Assembly (NCBI RefSeq): GCF_003007685.1
Contig: NZ_PXNN01000017.1
Span: 372,001-436,000, forward strand
DNA from: Marinobacter halophilus
GTDB taxonomy: Bacteria; Pseudomonadota; Gammaproteobacteria; Pseudomonadales; Oleiphilaceae
DNA length: 64,000 bases
Reading direction: 5' to 3'
Positions 25,665 through 37,861 of this stretch are shown here, one piece after another. Numbering within the stretch: position 1 is the first letter of the stretch; each line of letters opens with the position of its first letter. The notes under the pieces are model-generated. The model made no database searches. It was given only the letters and a program-made list of their open reading frames with translations, and was not told where the DNA came from. The position numbers and the translations under genes are program-made.

Positions 25665-26090
25665 TTATATTGAATTCTTAAGAATGCTGTGCATATTTTC
25701 AGGCAATCGCCGTGGCCGCCCGGTGTCCAGGGCGATGCAGGCAACCCGCACCTCGGCCTCACACAAAAGCTGGCGGTCAGTCGCCCTGAACACCTGCTGC
25801 CGAAAACTCATCCACACCCGCGACGACGCAATCGGCTGCGCGCTGACCAACACCTGGTCATCCAGCCTGGCCGGCACCAGATAGTGCAGACTCATGCGTT
25901 GCACCACATAACTGATGTTATCTTCCAAACCGGCCCGCAAGCCAACACCCTGACTTCGTACCCATTCGGTCCGCGCCCGCTCCATGTAATGAAGATACTT
26001 GGCGTGGAAGACGATACCACCGGCGTCGGTATCTTCAATATAGACCCGGATAGGCAGCTCAAAAACATCTTTGGACCCGCCTTCAGTCAA
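25665..26090 (-). CDS. ybgC: YbgC-type acyl-CoA thioesterase of the Tol-Pal cluster
   Basis: This hotdog-fold enzyme hydrolyses acyl-CoA and is regularly linked to tolQRAB. The active-site region is [25 protein letters not shown], with the catalytic Asp and the DxxGxVxxxxY pattern. The start is not obvious: TTG 26090, preceded by GGGAGG nine bases upstream and overlapping the ruvB stop, is the best supported choice and gives 141 residues. The upstream in-frame ATG at 26132 lies well inside ruvB. Confidence 0.88.
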   Translation of the reverse strand: MTEGGSKDVFELPIRVYIEDTDAGGIVFHAKYLHYMERARTEWVRSQGVGLRAGLEDNISYVVQRMSLHYLVPARLDDQVLVSAQPIASSRVWMSFRQQVFRATDRQLLCEAEVRVACIALDTGRPRRLPENMHSILKNSI

Positions 26091-27114
26091 AAGAGCTTTC
26101 CTCCCTGCCCGTCTTTGGCGGTACCACGCCAAAATGCTGATAGGCGCTGGACGTCACCATCCGCCCTCTTGGTGTCCGTAACATATAGCCTTGCTGGATC
26201 AGAAACGGCTCCAGAACATCCTCGATGGTGCCCCGTTCCTCACTGATGGCGGCAGCCAGGCTTTCGACCCCAACCGGGCCACCGTCAAATTTCTCGATCA
26301 TCGCCAGCAAAAGCCGTCGGTCCATGTGATCAAAGCCCTGGCTGTCGACTTTCAGCATGTTCAGAGCCTGATCGGCAATGTCGGCCGTGATCCGGCCATC
26401 CGCCCGCACTTCTGCGTAATCCCTCACCCGCCGGAGAAGGCGATTGGCGATCCGCGGCGTGCCACGAGACCGACGGGCAATCTCAAAGGCCCCGGCATTA
26501 TCAATGGATACTGACGACAAACGCGCAGAACGGGTGATGATGTGGGTCAAATCCTCAGTATTGTAAAACTCGAGCCGTTGAACAATGCCGAAGCGATCGC
26601 GCAAGGGAGAGGTCAGCAGCCCGGCGCGAGTGGTCGCACCAACCAGCGTAAACGGTGGCAGATCCAGCTTGATCGAGCGGGCGGCCGGACCCTCGCCGAT
26701 CATGATATCCAGCTGGTAGTCTTCCATGGCCGGATACAGCACTTCCTCAACGGCGGCGCTCAGGCGATGAATTTCATCAATGAACAGGACATCGCCTTCC
26801 TCGAGGTTGGTCAGCATCGCGGCCAGATCACCGGCTTTTTCGAGTACCGGCCCGGAGGTGGTTTTGATCGCCACCCCCATCTCATTGGCAATGATATTCG
26901 CCAGCGTGGTTTTGCCAAGACCCGGCGGGCCAAAAATCAGGACATGATCCAGCGCTTCCTGCCGCGCGCGCGCAGCGGAAATAAAGATTTCCATCTGCTC
27001 CCGGACCGTTGGCTGACCAACATACTCAGACAGCAAGGTGGGGCGAATGGCCCGGTCGTACACTTCTTCGTAGTCGCCGCTCTTTGCTGATATCAGTCGG
27101 TCGGATTCAATCAT
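26083..27114 (-). CDS. ruvB: Holliday junction branch migration ATPase RuvB
   Basis: RuvB is the hexameric motor of the RuvABC resolvasome. The 343-residue product has Walker [12 protein letters not shown] near residue 62, Walker [10 protein letters not shown], the sensor region [18 protein letters not shown] with the Arg finger and a C-terminal winged helix ([16 protein letters not shown]). It overlaps the ybgC start by eight bases and is 154 bases from ruvA. Confidence 0.97.
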   Translation of the reverse strand: MIESDRLISAKSGDYEEVYDRAIRPTLLSEYVGQPTVREQMEIFISAARARQEALDHVLIFGPPGLGKTTLANIIANEMGVAIKTTSGPVLEKAGDLAAMLTNLEEGDVLFIDEIHRLSAAVEEVLYPAMEDYQLDIMIGEGPAARSIKLDLPPFTLVGATTRAGLLTSPLRDRFGIVQRLEFYNTEDLTHIITRSARLSSVSIDNAGAFEIARRSRGTPRIANRLLRRVRDYAEVRADGRITADIADQALNMLKVDSQGFDHMDRRLLLAMIEKFDGGPVGVESLAAAISEERGTIEDVLEPFLIQQGYMLRTPRGRMVTSSAYQHFGVVPPKTGREESSFD

Positions 27115-27268
27115 GGCATTATCCGCTTGCTGGGAATAAACAACGTGCCCACCTGTTCAGCCTGACGCTCGGGATGCACCAATTGTACAAAGGGCATTGT
27201 GGGAGTCACGTTACGCTCTCTACACATTGGTGTCATGAGGCGACAGAAAAAGCCGGGAATGTGAAAAA

Positions 27269-27898
27269 CTACCCGACCGGTATCATATTGCGCAAGGCAA
27301 GACGGATCAGCGCCTCGCTGGTCATGTCGGGCTCAGCCACTTTGGCGATTGCTCTGGCCGCCTCCTGAGGCTTATAGCCGAGTGAAATCAGCGCTGATTC
27401 GGCCTCTTCTCTCGGATCATGGCCCGCCACCGGCACAACCTGAGGAGTGCCAGATGCCGTCACTCCGGGCACTGAGGGGATAAACTGACCTTCCAGCTGA
27501 CCAATCCGGTCGGCCATTTCAATCAGCAGGCGCTCTGCGGTTTTCTTGCCAACGCCCGGCAGCTTGACCAGCGAGTTGATATCGCGAGCCTCGACACACC
27601 GGATGAACTGTTGCGCGTCGAGGCCTGAAAGAATCCCGACCGCTAACTTTGGCCCCACACCGTTGACCTTGATCAACAGACGAAACAGGTCCCGATCCAG
27701 ACGAGAAGCGAAGCCAAACAGGCTCTGGGCATCTTCCCGGACGGCAAAATGAGTGTGCAGGGTGACTTCCTGCCCGGTTTCAGGCAAGTGAAAGAAGGTG
27801 GTGTAAGGAATATCAATTTCGTAACCCAGCCCGGCACACTCAACCAGTGCATGGCCCGGAGTTTTTTCTAAAAGCAATCCTCGGATACGACCAATCAA
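27269..27898 (-). CDS. ruvA: Holliday junction DNA-binding protein RuvA
   Basis: RuvA forms tetramers on Holliday junctions and loads RuvB. The 209-residue product starts MIGRIRGLLLEKTPGHALVECAGLGYEI, has helix-hairpin-helix segments (LIKVNGVGPKLAVGILSG and LVKLPGVGKKTAERLLIEM) and a C-terminal domain III (SALISLGYKPQEAARAI) that contacts RuvB. It lies 30 bases after ruvC. Confidence 0.97.
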   Translation of the reverse strand: MIGRIRGLLLEKTPGHALVECAGLGYEIDIPYTTFFHLPETGQEVTLHTHFAVREDAQSLFGFASRLDRDLFRLLIKVNGVGPKLAVGILSGLDAQQFIRCVEARDINSLVKLPGVGKKTAERLLIEMADRIGQLEGQFIPSVPGVTASGTPQVVPVAGHDPREEAESALISLGYKPQEAARAIAKVAEPDMTSEALIRLALRNMIPVG

Positions 27899-27928
27899 AG
27901 CAGGTCTCCTGTGGCTGTCGTGAACCAG

Positions 27929-28456
27929 TTATTGTCGCCGAACACGCCCGCCCCTGGCTTTGGCACCGACGCCGGCCAGTTTGAGCATGCTCTGATTCAT
28001 GTGGGCGTGGCACAAAGCGATAGCCAAGGCATCGGCAGCGTCCGCCTGAGGCTTTCGTGAAAGGGCCAGCAGGGTCTGCACCATATGCTGAACCTGGGCT
28101 TTATCAGCACCACCGGTACCGACAACTGCCTGTTTGACCTGTCGGGCTGAGTATTCATGTACCGCAAGCCCACTATTGGCAGCCGCGACAATGGCGGCGC
28201 CCCGAGCCTGCCCCAATTTGAGTGCAGAATCCGGATTGCGCGCCATGAACACCTGCTCAATGGCAAACTCTTCCGGGCGGTATTCGCCGATCAGCACGGC
28301 CAGACTGTGGAAAATGGTTTGCAGGCGCTCGGCCATGGGTTTCTCACCCACCCGAATGCAGCCGCTGTCGATATATTCGATATGGCGGCCGTCGATACGG
28401 ATGATGCCGTAGCCGGTGATTCGGGAACCAGGATCTACGCCCAGGATGATTGCCAT
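27929..28456 (-). CDS. ruvC: Holliday junction resolvase RuvC
   Basis: RuvC cuts Holliday junctions as a dimer. The 175-residue product begins [19 protein letters not shown] with the catalytic Asp7, then EFAIEQVFM with the second acidic residue and a C-terminal [14 protein letters not shown] with the last two. ATG 28456 has GAGGGAA upstream. In Pseudomonas a yebC gene lies between aspS and ruvC; here there is only a 78-base gap with a hairpin. Confidence 0.96.
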   Translation of the reverse strand: MAIILGVDPGSRITGYGIIRIDGRHIEYIDSGCIRVGEKPMAERLQTIFHSLAVLIGEYRPEEFAIEQVFMARNPDSALKLGQARGAAIVAAANSGLAVHEYSARQVKQAVVGTGGADKAQVQHMVQTLLALSRKPQADAADALAIALCHAHMNQSMLKLAGVGAKARGGRVRRQ

Positions 28457-28497
28457 CCGTCTTCCCTCAGAGGTGCACTCGTCAAACCTGTACGTTC

Positions 28498-28526
28498 GGC
28501 CGGGAGCAGATGCACCACTCCCGGCC
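28498..28526 (-). other. Hairpin between aspS and ruvC
   Basis: GGCCGGGAG (28498-28506) pairs perfectly with CTCCCGGCC (28518-28526) around an 11-base loop. No T run follows in the leftward direction, so it is more likely an RNA processing or partial attenuation structure than an ordinary terminator. Confidence 0.5.
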
Positions 28527-28534
28527 TTGAGCAC

Positions 28535-30334
28535 TTACTCGGTGTCTTCTGCCTTGTTGCCTTCGACAGGCTTGGCGGAACGACGCAGACGAATGTGCAG
28601 CTCTTTCAACTGTTTTTCGTCCACTGCACCCGGCGCCTGGGTCATCAGACAGGTGGCACTCTGGGTTTTCGGGAAGGCAATCACGTCACGAATAGACGAC
28701 GAACCGGTCATCAGCATCACCAGACGGTCCAGACCAAAGGCCAGACCACCGTGCGGCGGGCAACCGAACTTGAGCGCGTCCAGCAGGAAGCCAAACTTGG
28801 CGCGGGCCTCGTCTTCTTCAATGCCCAGAATGCGGAAGACGGTTTCCTGCATGTTGCCATCATGGATACGGATGGAGCCGCCGCCAAGTTCGGTGCCGTT
28901 CAGCACCATGTCGTAGGCGCGGGACAGGGCGTTGGCCGGGTCTGCCGACAATTGTTCCGGGCTGCACGAGGGTGCGGTGAACGGGTGGTGAATCGCGGTC
29001 AGGCCGCCGTCGGAGGTTTCCTCGAACATCGGGAAATCGACAACCCACATTGGTGCCCACTCGCAGGTCAGCATGTCCAGATCGTGGCCTACCCGGATGC
29101 GCAGTGCGCCCAGCGCTTCGTTCACCACGGTAGCCTTATCGGCACCGAAGAACACGATGTCGCCATCTTCGGCTCCCACGCGTTCGATGATGGCCAGGGC
29201 AACGTCATTGCCCAGGAACTTCACAATGGGAGACTGCAGGCCTTCGGCACCTTTGGCCAGTTCGTTGACCTTGATGTAAGCCAGGCCTTTGGCGCCATAA
29301 ATGCCGACAAACTTGGTGTAATCATCAATCTGCTTGCGACTGAGCACGCCACCCTTGGGCACGCGCAGGGCTGCAACGCGGCCTTTCGGGTCTTTGGCGG
29401 GACCGGCGAAGACTTTGAAGTCTACGCTCTCAACCAGGTCACCGACGTCCAGCAGTTCCAGCGGGATACGCAGGTCTGGCTTGTCGCTGCCGTAGCGCTG
29501 CATAGCTTCGGCATACGGCATGCGCGGGAAGTCCGGCAGCTCGACATCCAGCACGTCTTTGAACAGCGAACGAATCATGTCTTCGTTCAAACTCATCAGG
29601 GTCTCTTCGTCAATGAAGGAGGCCTCGATGTCGACCTGGGTAAACTCTGGCTGACGGTCTGCCCGCAGGTCTTCGTCGCGGAAACATTTGGCGATCTGGT
29701 AGTAACGGTCAACGCCAGACACCATCAGCATCTGCTTGAACAGCTGCGGCGACTGCGGTAGCGCGAAGAACGAGCCTTCGTGGGTCCGGCTCGGCACCAG
29801 GTAATCGCGGGCGCCTTCTGGCGTGGCCCGGGTCAGGATGGGAGTTTCCACATCCATGAAACCGCGGCTGTCCAGGAAGTTACGGATGTAGCTGGTTACC
29901 CGGGAGCGGAAGCGCAGGCGGTTGATCATTTCCGGGCGACGCAGGTCGATAAAGCGGTAGCGCAGGCGAACATCTTCACCTACATCTACGTGTTCGTCGA
30001 GCGGGAACGGCGGGGTGGCGGCAGCGTTCAGGATAACCAGTTCTTTACCCAGCAGTTCTACCTGGCCGGTCGGCATGCTGTTGTTTTCAGTACCGGCGGG
30101 GCGACGACGCACGCGACCGGTGATTTTGACCACAAATTCGCTACGGACTTTTTCGGCCAGACTAAAGCTCTCTGGGGTGTCTGGGTCAATAACCACCTGA
30201 GAGATGCCATCCCGATCCCGCAGATCCAGGAATATAACCCCACCATGGTCACGGCGGCGGTGTACCCATCCACAGAGTGTTACTTCCTGATCAATGTGAG
30301 ATTCGTTGATCCCACCGCAATAATGACTGCGCAT
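28535..30334 (-). CDS. aspS: Aspartate--tRNA ligase
   Basis: AspRS charges tRNA-Asp. The 599-residue bacterial-type enzyme starts [32 protein letters not shown] (OB-fold anticodon-binding domain), has class II motif 2 in [20 protein letters not shown], the bacterial GAD insertion at about 290-420 and motif 3 [17 protein letters not shown] 30334 is used; the frame runs further up without a plausible site. It diverges from fabR. Confidence 0.96.
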   Translation of the reverse strand: MRSHYCGGINESHIDQEVTLCGWVHRRRDHGGVIFLDLRDRDGISQVVIDPDTPESFSLAEKVRSEFVVKITGRVRRRPAGTENNSMPTGQVELLGKELVILNAAATPPFPLDEHVDVGEDVRLRYRFIDLRRPEMINRLRFRSRVTSYIRNFLDSRGFMDVETPILTRATPEGARDYLVPSRTHEGSFFALPQSPQLFKQMLMVSGVDRYYQIAKCFRDEDLRADRQPEFTQVDIEASFIDEETLMSLNEDMIRSLFKDVLDVELPDFPRMPYAEAMQRYGSDKPDLRIPLELLDVGDLVESVDFKVFAGPAKDPKGRVAALRVPKGGVLSRKQIDDYTKFVGIYGAKGLAYIKVNELAKGAEGLQSPIVKFLGNDVALAIIERVGAEDGDIVFFGADKATVVNEALGALRIRVGHDLDMLTCEWAPMWVVDFPMFEETSDGGLTAIHHPFTAPSCSPEQLSADPANALSRAYDMVLNGTELGGGSIRIHDGNMQETVFRILGIEEDEARAKFGFLLDALKFGCPPHGGLAFGLDRLVMLMTGSSSIRDVIAFPKTQSATCLMTQAPGAVDEKQLKELHIRLRRSAKPVEGNKAEDTE

Positions 30335-30389
30335 ATCGGTTCCCGTTACGTTTGATGTATTCAAAATTTGTGCGTTACCTACCGCACCA

Positions 30390-30407
30390 GGTGGGGCCGG
30401 CCCCACC
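30390..30407. other. Perfect GC-rich palindrome in the aspS leader
   Basis: GGTGGGGCCGGCCCCACC is a perfect 18-base palindrome 56 bases before the aspS start, with no T run after it on the aspS strand. It could be an operator or an RNA hairpin that tunes aspS expression. Confidence 0.4.
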
Positions 30408-30588
30408 CGGCGCTACATTATTCATCGCCGCTCAAAAAAAGTGTTGCGCCCATCGCGGAAAAGCCGCCCATTATAAACATAATGCCACTGAAAATCAGGC
30501 GTAACCCGATGCATTTGAGACGTGCGGATGACTCCTTGATAGCTGACGGCTAGAATGCAGGGTTTCAGCAGTAAACGGAGCAAAACAA

Positions 30589-31215
30589 TTGGCCACCAGA
30601 GCAGAGCAGAAACTGAAAACCCGGCGGGCGCTGATGGATGCCGCCCTGGCGCAATTGAGCGCGGACCGGGGCTTTGGCAGCCTGAGTTTGCGGGAGGTGG
30701 CCCGGGAAGCTGGCATTGCCCCGACGTCGTTTTACCGGCACTTTTCGGAGCTGGATGAGCTGGGCCTCGCGCTGGTAGACGAAGGCGGCGTGGCGCTGCG
30801 TCAACTGATGCGCCAGGCCCGCAAGCGGATTGCGCGGGACGGCAGCGCCATTGCGACGTCGATTGACACCTTCATGGAGTATCTGGGCAACAACTCGAAC
30901 CTGTTCCGGTTGATGCTGCGGGAACGCACCGGGGTGTCCAAGCCGTTCCGTACTGCCGTCAAAGCCGAGATTGATCATTTTGTTACCGAGCTGGCCGATG
31001 ATCTGCACCGGTTTGCCGATGAGCAGAGCAAGCCCATAGCCGATGCCCGTATCGTTGCTGAGGCGATGGTAACACTGGTGTTTAACCAGGGCGCCGAAGC
31101 ATTGGATGCGACACCCAAAGAACGGGAAGAGTTGAAAGCCAAACTGAAAACCGAATTGCGGATGATTCTGGTAGGCTCCCAGACCCTGGCGCAGTGGCAG
31201 CAGGGCCGGGAGTAA
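30589..31215 (+). CDS. fabR: TetR-type repressor of unsaturated fatty acid synthesis (FabR-like)
   Basis: FabR represses fabA/fabB-type genes according to the acyl pool. The 208-residue product has the helix-turn-helix [37 protein letters not shown] at about 28-65, which is characteristic of FabR-like TetR regulators, and an all-helical ligand domain. It starts with TTG, with CGGAG nine bases upstream. No fatty acid gene lies next to it, so targets must be elsewhere. Confidence 0.82.
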   Translation: MATRAEQKLKTRRALMDAALAQLSADRGFGSLSLREVAREAGIAPTSFYRHFSELDELGLALVDEGGVALRQLMRQARKRIARDGSAIATSIDTFMEYLGNNSNLFRLMLRERTGVSKPFRTAVKAEIDHFVTELADDLHRFADEQSKPIADARIVAEAMVTLVFNQGAEALDATPKEREELKAKLKTELRMILVGSQTLAQWQQGRE

Positions 31216-31227
31216 TTAATCGGCGAG

Positions 31228-31638
31228 TCAGGCCAGCTTGTGCAATACCGGATGGAGGCTGGCGATAACCTCCGCCAGCTCCTGCTCACTGTAGGGTACC
31301 GGTGCCTGCTTACCCCAGACCGGGCCGGGCCAGGCGGGATCATCGTCAAAACGAACGATGTGGTGCAGGTGCAGCTGCGGCACCATGTTGCCCAAGGCCG
31401 CCACGTTCATTTTGTCGCCACGGAACAACTCCATCATACCCTTACTCAGGGCCGAGGATTCCTCAATCAACCTTAGCTGTTGCCCATGCTCCAACTGGTA
31501 GATTTCCCGGATGTCGGGCACCGCCGGCACCAGGATAAGCCAGGGCCAGGTGCTGTCGTTCATCAGGCGTATTTCACACAATCGGGAATAGCCCAAGCTA
31601 TGTGTATCCTCTGCCAGCCTTTCGTGTAGCTGAAACAT
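31228..31638 (-). CDS. HIT-family protein
   Basis: The 136-residue protein has the histidine triad NMVPQLHLHHIVRFDDDPAWPGPVWG near residue 93, the signature of nucleotide hydrolases and transferases of the HIT superfamily. This longer WPGPVWG form is common in Proteobacteria and its substrate is not established. The ATG at 31638 directly follows a possible GTG at 31641. It converges with fabR. Confidence 0.85.
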   Translation of the reverse strand: MFQLHERLAEDTHSLGYSRLCEIRLMNDSTWPWLILVPAVPDIREIYQLEHGQQLRLIEESSALSKGMMELFRGDKMNVAALGNMVPQLHLHHIVRFDDDPAWPGPVWGKQAPVPYSEQELAEVIASLHPVLHKLA

Positions 31639-31656
31639 CACCTGGCCCCCGTGCGG

Positions 31657-33003
31657 TTAACCTGCTGAGTGGAACTGGTTACGGCCCCGGCCGATGGCGT
31701 AGTAAATCAGACCATAGCGCTCAAGCATTTCCGGCTCGTACAGGTTACGACCATCAAACACCGCAGGCTGCTTCAATGTGCCTGCAATCATGTCGAAGTC
31801 TGGTGAGCGGAATTCTTTCCATTCGGTGCAGATCGCCAGTACGTCAGCGCCTTTCAGGGCTTGCTCTTTGGTGCCACACAGAGTCAGGCCATCGTGATCG
31901 CCGTAGATGCGCTGGGTTTCTTCCATGGCTTCCGGATCAAAGGCCTGTACAGTGGCTCCGGCTTTCCAGAGATCTTCCATCAGAGTTCTGGAGGATGCCT
32001 CTCGCATGTCATCGGTGCTCGGCTTGAATGACAAGCCCCATAGCGCAACCACTTTGCCGTTCAGATCGCCCTGGAAGTAATGGCTGATTTTATCAAACAG
32101 CACGTGCTTCTGGTCGTAGTTCACCGCTTCTACGGCGGTCAGCAATTTGGCATCGTAGCCACAGTCACGGGCAGTCCGGGCCAGGGCCTGGACGTCTTTC
32201 GGGAAGCAGGAGCCGCCGTAACCACAGCCGGGGTAAATAAAATGGTAGCCAATGCGCGGGTCGGAGCCAATGCCACGACGAACCGCCTCGATATCGGCAC
32301 CCAGACGCTCGGCCAGGTTGGACATTTCGTTCATGAAACTGATTTTCGTGGCCAGCATGGAGTTGGCCGCGTATTTCGTTAGCTCGGCCGAACGAATGTC
32401 CATGAAGATCATGCGGTCGTGGTTGCGGTTGAATGGGTAGTAAACCTCCTTCAACACGTCTGCCGCCTGCTCGCTATCAGTCCCGATCACGATACGGTCC
32501 GGCTTCATGAAGTCGTTGATCGCCGCCCCTTCCTTCAGAAATTCCGGATTGGAGACCACATCAAAATCCAGCTCCAGGCTGCGATGGTCCAGTTGCGCCC
32601 TGACCGCTGCCTTGACTTTGTCGCCGGTGCCCACGGGCACCGTGGACTTGTCGACCACCACCTTGTAGTCGTCCATGTATTGACCAATGGACTTGGCGAC
32701 CGCCAGCACGTATTGCAGGTCAGCAGAGCCGTCTTCATCGGGCGGCGTGCCAACCGCGATGAACTGAAGGGTGCCATGCCTGACGGCTTCTTCGGCATCC
32801 GTGGTAAACGACAGACGGCCAGCTTCAACCGTGTGTTTTACAATGGTATCGAGCCCGGGCTCATATATCGGAATCTGGCCATTTTTCAGCTTATCAATCT
32901 TGCCATGGTCCACGTCCATGCACAGCACGTTATGGCCCACGTCTGCCAGGCAGGCACCGGTGACCAGGCCTACGTATCCGGTTCCGAAAATCGTAATCTT
33001 CAT
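31657..33003 (-). CDS. ugd: UDP-glucose 6-dehydrogenase
   Basis: Ugd oxidises UDP-glucose to UDP-glucuronate with two NAD+. The 448-residue product starts [26 protein letters not shown] (NAD site) and has the catalytic Cys in [13 protein letters not shown] and the C-terminal UDP-binding domain ([20 protein letters not shown]). Its product may feed the epimerase encoded at 10986-11993. ATG 33003 has AGGAAG upstream. It follows galE in the same direction. Confidence 0.96.
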   Translation of the reverse strand: MKITIFGTGYVGLVTGACLADVGHNVLCMDVDHGKIDKLKNGQIPIYEPGLDTIVKHTVEAGRLSFTTDAEEAVRHGTLQFIAVGTPPDEDGSADLQYVLAVAKSIGQYMDDYKVVVDKSTVPVGTGDKVKAAVRAQLDHRSLELDFDVVSNPEFLKEGAAINDFMKPDRIVIGTDSEQAADVLKEVYYPFNRNHDRMIFMDIRSAELTKYAANSMLATKISFMNEMSNLAERLGADIEAVRRGIGSDPRIGYHFIYPGCGYGGSCFPKDVQALARTARDCGYDAKLLTAVEAVNYDQKHVLFDKISHYFQGDLNGKVVALWGLSFKPSTDDMREASSRTLMEDLWKAGATVQAFDPEAMEETQRIYGDHDGLTLCGTKEQALKGADVLAICTEWKEFRSPDFDMIAGTLKQPAVFDGRNLYEPEMLERYGLIYYAIGRGRNQFHSAG

Positions 33004-33036
33004 CAAATTCTTCCTGAAATTCGCTGGTTAATAGTC

Positions 33037-34026
33037 TTACCGGGAAGTCTTTTTCTTCTGCCAGATGGTTTCCCAGGCAAGCGCGGTACGCACGATGGTG
33101 TTGAGGTCATCGTAATCCGGCTGCCAGCCCAGAACGTCTTTGATCCGAGTGTTGTCTGCCATCAAAGCGGCGGGGTCTCCGGCCCGACGGCCGGTTTGCT
33201 CGACCGGGAATGACACGCCCGATTCGGTTTTCACCACGTCAATGACTTCCTGCACGGTAAAACCAAGGCCGTAGCCGCAGTTCAACACCTGAGACTCTCC
33301 GCCACCGGCCATGTAATCGAGGGCCATCACGTGCGCCTTGGCCAAGTCTTCAACATGGATGTAGTCGCGAATGCAGGTGCCGTCGCGGGTGTCGTAATCC
33401 GTCCCGAACACGCTCATACCCTCACGCTGGCCGGTGACGCATTCGCACGCGACCTTGATCAGATGGGTGGCTTCCGGCGTCGCCTGCCCCAACAGCCCTT
33501 CCGGGTTAGCCCCGGCGACATTGAAGTAGCGCAGGATAACGTAATTGAGGTCTGATGCGGCCGCCAGATCCATGATCATGCGCTCGCTCATCATCTTCGA
33601 GGCGCCGTAGGGATTGATCGGCGCCAACGGCAAATCTTCGGTCAACACGGTCTGCTCGGGCATGCCGTACACCGCCGCCGTTGAGGAGAACACCATCGAC
33701 GGTATCTTGTGGCGCTCCACGGCTTTGAGCAGGTTCAGGGTGTTGCGAGTGTTGTTGCTGTAGTACTTGAGAGGGTTGGCGACGGACTCGGGCACCACAA
33801 TGTTGGCGGCAAAATGCAGAACCGCCTCGAACTGATGGCCAGCAAAGACGGCTTCGAGAGCGGCCTCATCCGCAAGATCACCCACCACCAGCTCACCGGC
33901 GGTCACAGCCCATCGATAGCCGGTGGAGAGGTTGTCGAACACCACGATATCGTGGCCTGCCTGTGCCAACTGGCGTACAACGTGGCTACCGATGTAACCG
34001 GCACCGCCGGTAACGAGAACTTTCAT
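33037..34026 (-). CDS. galE: UDP-glucose 4-epimerase
   Basis: GalE interconverts UDP-glucose and UDP-galactose. The 329-residue product has MKVLVTGGAGYIGSHVVRQL (NAD motif), FSSTAAVYG and the catalytic YGASKMMSER, and RDGTCIRDYIHVEDLAKAH. ATG 34026 overlaps the tadA stop as ATGA. With ugd it forms a nucleotide-sugar unit for lipopolysaccharide or capsule. Confidence 0.95.
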   Translation of the reverse strand: MKVLVTGGAGYIGSHVVRQLAQAGHDIVVFDNLSTGYRWAVTAGELVVGDLADEAALEAVFAGHQFEAVLHFAANIVVPESVANPLKYYSNNTRNTLNLLKAVERHKIPSMVFSSTAAVYGMPEQTVLTEDLPLAPINPYGASKMMSERMIMDLAAASDLNYVILRYFNVAGANPEGLLGQATPEATHLIKVACECVTGQREGMSVFGTDYDTRDGTCIRDYIHVEDLAKAHVMALDYMAGGGESQVLNCGYGLGFTVQEVIDVVKTESGVSFPVEQTGRRAGDPAALMADNTRIKDVLGWQPDYDDLNTIVRTALAWETIWQKKKTSR

Positions 34027-34541
34027 AGGCAATTGCTTCCCTTCCCTGAGTTTTGTTGGCGGCGCTCCCGGATTTCCCGACGGCGCCGGCTGAAGAATTC
34101 GGATATAACCTGTCCGCATTGCTCGGCCATTACACCGTATGCCACCTCTACCCGCCAGTTCAGGTGCGGCTCTTCCAGCGTTCTGCGGGCGGACTCTACT
34201 GCACCCGCTTTCGGCTCAGCAGCCCCGTAAACCAACCGACTGATACGGCCGTGAACAATAGCCCCCACACACATGGTGCAGGGCTCAAGCGTGACGTACA
34301 AGGTTGCGCCCGCCAGCCGGTAGTTGCCAACCCGGGCCGAAGCGTCCCGGATGGCAAGAACCTCAGCATGGGCAGTCGGATCGCAGCCAGAAATTGGGGC
34401 ATTAAATCCTGTGCCGATTTCCTTGCCGTCAAGAACCACCACCGCTCCTACCGGCACTTCGCCAAGCCTTGCGGCCTGGCTGGCCAGTTCCAGCGCGCGC
34501 TCCATCCAGTGCTGATCGTCGGCGGCCCTGCTCACAATCAC
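34023..34541 (-). CDS. tadA: tRNA-specific adenosine deaminase
   Basis: TadA converts A34 to inosine in tRNA-Arg(ACG). The 172-residue product has the zinc deaminase motifs HAEVLAIRDA (His ligand and catalytic Glu) and PCTMCVGAIVHGRISRLVYGA (two Cys ligands). It starts with GTG 34541, with a second GTG at 34535 possible, both behind CCGGAG. The stop overlaps galE. Confidence 0.94.
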   Translation of the reverse strand: MIVSRAADDQHWMERALELASQAARLGEVPVGAVVVLDGKEIGTGFNAPISGCDPTAHAEVLAIRDASARVGNYRLAGATLYVTLEPCTMCVGAIVHGRISRLVYGAAEPKAGAVESARRTLEEPHLNWRVEVAYGVMAEQCGQVISEFFSRRRREIRERRQQNSGKGSNCL

Positions 34542-34566
34542 TTATCTCCGGTACCTTACCGGCCGC

Positions 34567-36144
34567 TTATTCCCACTCAATGGTGGCGGGCGGCTTGGAC
34601 GAAATATCGTAGGTTACTCGGGACACGCCCGAAATTTCGTTGATAATCCGGTTGGATACGGTCTCCAGCAGATCGTACGGCAGGCGCGCCCAGCGTGCGG
34701 TCATGAAGTCCACCGTTTCCACCGCGCGGATAGCAATCACATACTCGTAACGACGGGCGTCACCCACCACACCCACCGACTTGACCGGCAGGAACACGGC
34801 AAACGCCTGGCTGGTCTTATGGTAGAGATCGGCGCGGTGCAGCTCCTCCAGGAAGATGGCGTCGGCACGGCGCAGGATCTCCGCGTACTCCTTCTTGACC
34901 TCACCCAGAATCCGTACGCCCAAACCCGGGCCCGGGAACGGATGACGATAAACCATATCGTACGGCAGCCCCAGCTCCAGGCCAATCTTGCGCACTTCGT
35001 CTTTAAACAGTTCGCGCAGCGGCTCAACCAGCTTCAGCTTCATGGTTTCCGGCAAGCCACCCACATTGTGGTGCGACTTGATGACATGCGCTTTACCGGT
35101 TTTGGAGGCCGCGGATTCGATCACGTCCGGATAAATGGTGCCCTGGGCCAGCCAGTTCACATCCTGGATTTGGGTAGCGTGCTCATCAAACACATCAATA
35201 AAGGTATTGCCGATCACTTTCCGCTTCTGCTCCGGGTCATTCACACCCTTGAGCTTGGACAGGAACAGCTCTTCAGCATCGGCCCGGATCACTTTCACGC
35301 CCATGTTACTGGCGAACATATCCATGACCTGATCGCCTTCGTGCAGGCGCAACAGGCCGTTATCAACGAACACACAGGTCAGCTGGTCGCCGATAGCCTT
35401 GTGTAGCAGCGCCGCGGTAACCGAGGAGTCAACACCCCCGGACAGGCCCAGCAGCACCTTGTCGCTGCCCACTTGCTCGCGAATCTGGCGAACGGCATCA
35501 TCGACTATCTTGGCTGGAGTCCAGAGCGCTTCACAACCACTGATATTCAGGATGAAGTGCTCAAGAAGCCGCTTACCCTGCAGAGTGTGAGTCACTTCCG
35601 GATGGAACTGTACGCCATAGAGGTTTCGGCTGAGATCCTGCATTGCCGCAATTGGTGCGCTTTCGGTAGAGGCCAGCAGCTCGAAACCCTCGGGCATCAC
35701 CACGACCTTGTCACCATGGCTCATCCAGACATCCAGCAAAGATTCGCCCGCAGGTGTCAGGTGATCGGTAATGTCCTGCAACAGCGGCCCTTTGGCCCGC
35801 ACCTTGACCTGAGCATAACCGAACTCACGCTTGTCGGAACTGGCCACCCGGCCACCAAGCTGTTCTGCCATGGTCTGCATGCCGTAGCAGATACCCAGCA
35901 CCGGAATTCCCTTGTCGAACAAGCCTTCCGGAGCTCGCGGGCCACCCAGTTGTGTAACCGATTCCGGGCCGCCGGCAAGAATAATGCCCTTGGGGTTGAA
36001 CGCTTTCAGTTCGTCGTCGGTGATATCAAAGGCCTTGATTTCACAATACACGCCAATTTCGCGCACGCGGCGAGCAATCAGCTGAGTGTACTGGGAACCG
36101 AAATCGAGAATCAGGATACGGTGGTCGTGAATGTTCTGAGCCAT
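34567..36144 (-). CDS. guaA: GMP synthase (glutamine-hydrolysing)
   Basis: GuaA aminates XMP to GMP. The 525-residue product has an N-terminal amidotransferase with catalytic Cys in [12 protein letters not shown] and His/Glu in FHPEVTHT, an ATP pyrophosphatase domain with [15 protein letters not shown] and the C-terminal dimer domain ending [20 protein letters not shown] 36144 has GAGGA upstream. It follows guaB with a hairpin between. Confidence 0.98.
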   Translation of the reverse strand: MAQNIHDHRILILDFGSQYTQLIARRVREIGVYCEIKAFDITDDELKAFNPKGIILAGGPESVTQLGGPRAPEGLFDKGIPVLGICYGMQTMAEQLGGRVASSDKREFGYAQVKVRAKGPLLQDITDHLTPAGESLLDVWMSHGDKVVVMPEGFELLASTESAPIAAMQDLSRNLYGVQFHPEVTHTLQGKRLLEHFILNISGCEALWTPAKIVDDAVRQIREQVGSDKVLLGLSGGVDSSVTAALLHKAIGDQLTCVFVDNGLLRLHEGDQVMDMFASNMGVKVIRADAEELFLSKLKGVNDPEQKRKVIGNTFIDVFDEHATQIQDVNWLAQGTIYPDVIESAASKTGKAHVIKSHHNVGGLPETMKLKLVEPLRELFKDEVRKIGLELGLPYDMVYRHPFPGPGLGVRILGEVKKEYAEILRRADAIFLEELHRADLYHKTSQAFAVFLPVKSVGVVGDARRYEYVIAIRAVETVDFMTARWARLPYDLLETVSNRIINEISGVSRVTYDISSKPPATIEWE

Positions 36145-36161
36145 GGAGTCCTCGGGCTGTT

Positions 36162-36193
36162 AAGAAACAACACGGCCCGGAAACCGGGCCGTG
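36162..36193 (-). terminator. Hairpin between guaB and guaA
   Basis: CACGGCCCGG (36171-36180) pairs with CCGGGCCGTG (36184-36193) around AAA. Read leftward it is followed by TTGTTTCTTAA, a weak T-rich tail. It may partly stop transcription after guaB and so set the guaB to guaA ratio. Confidence 0.65.
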
Positions 36194-36209
36194 TCAGTTC
36201 AGGCAAAGA

Positions 36210-37748
<1,539 letters not shown>

Positions 37749-37759
37749 TTAATCGATCT

Positions 37760-37788
37760 ATTATAAAGTGGTGGCTGCGGACAGTAAA
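37760..37788 (-). promoter_or_regulatory. Predicted sigma-70 promoter of guaB
   Basis: Read leftward: -35-like TTTACT (37783-37788), a 17-base spacer and a perfect -10 TATAAT (37760-37765). The start point would be about 80 bases before the guaB ATG. Confidence 0.65.
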
Positions 37789-37861
37789 CCGCGAGGTTTT
37801 TGCCAACTGATTGCATCTTTTTGAATTTCCGTTATTTTTACCAGCCTCTCGGCTATTGCGT

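Noticed and set aside
28157..29761. Open frame of 534 codons opposite aspS
   Set aside because: It lies wholly opposite aspS and its ruvC-side flank, has low-complexity His/Gln-rich sequence, and aspS is a clear full-length gene. High GC content at third positions creates such frames.
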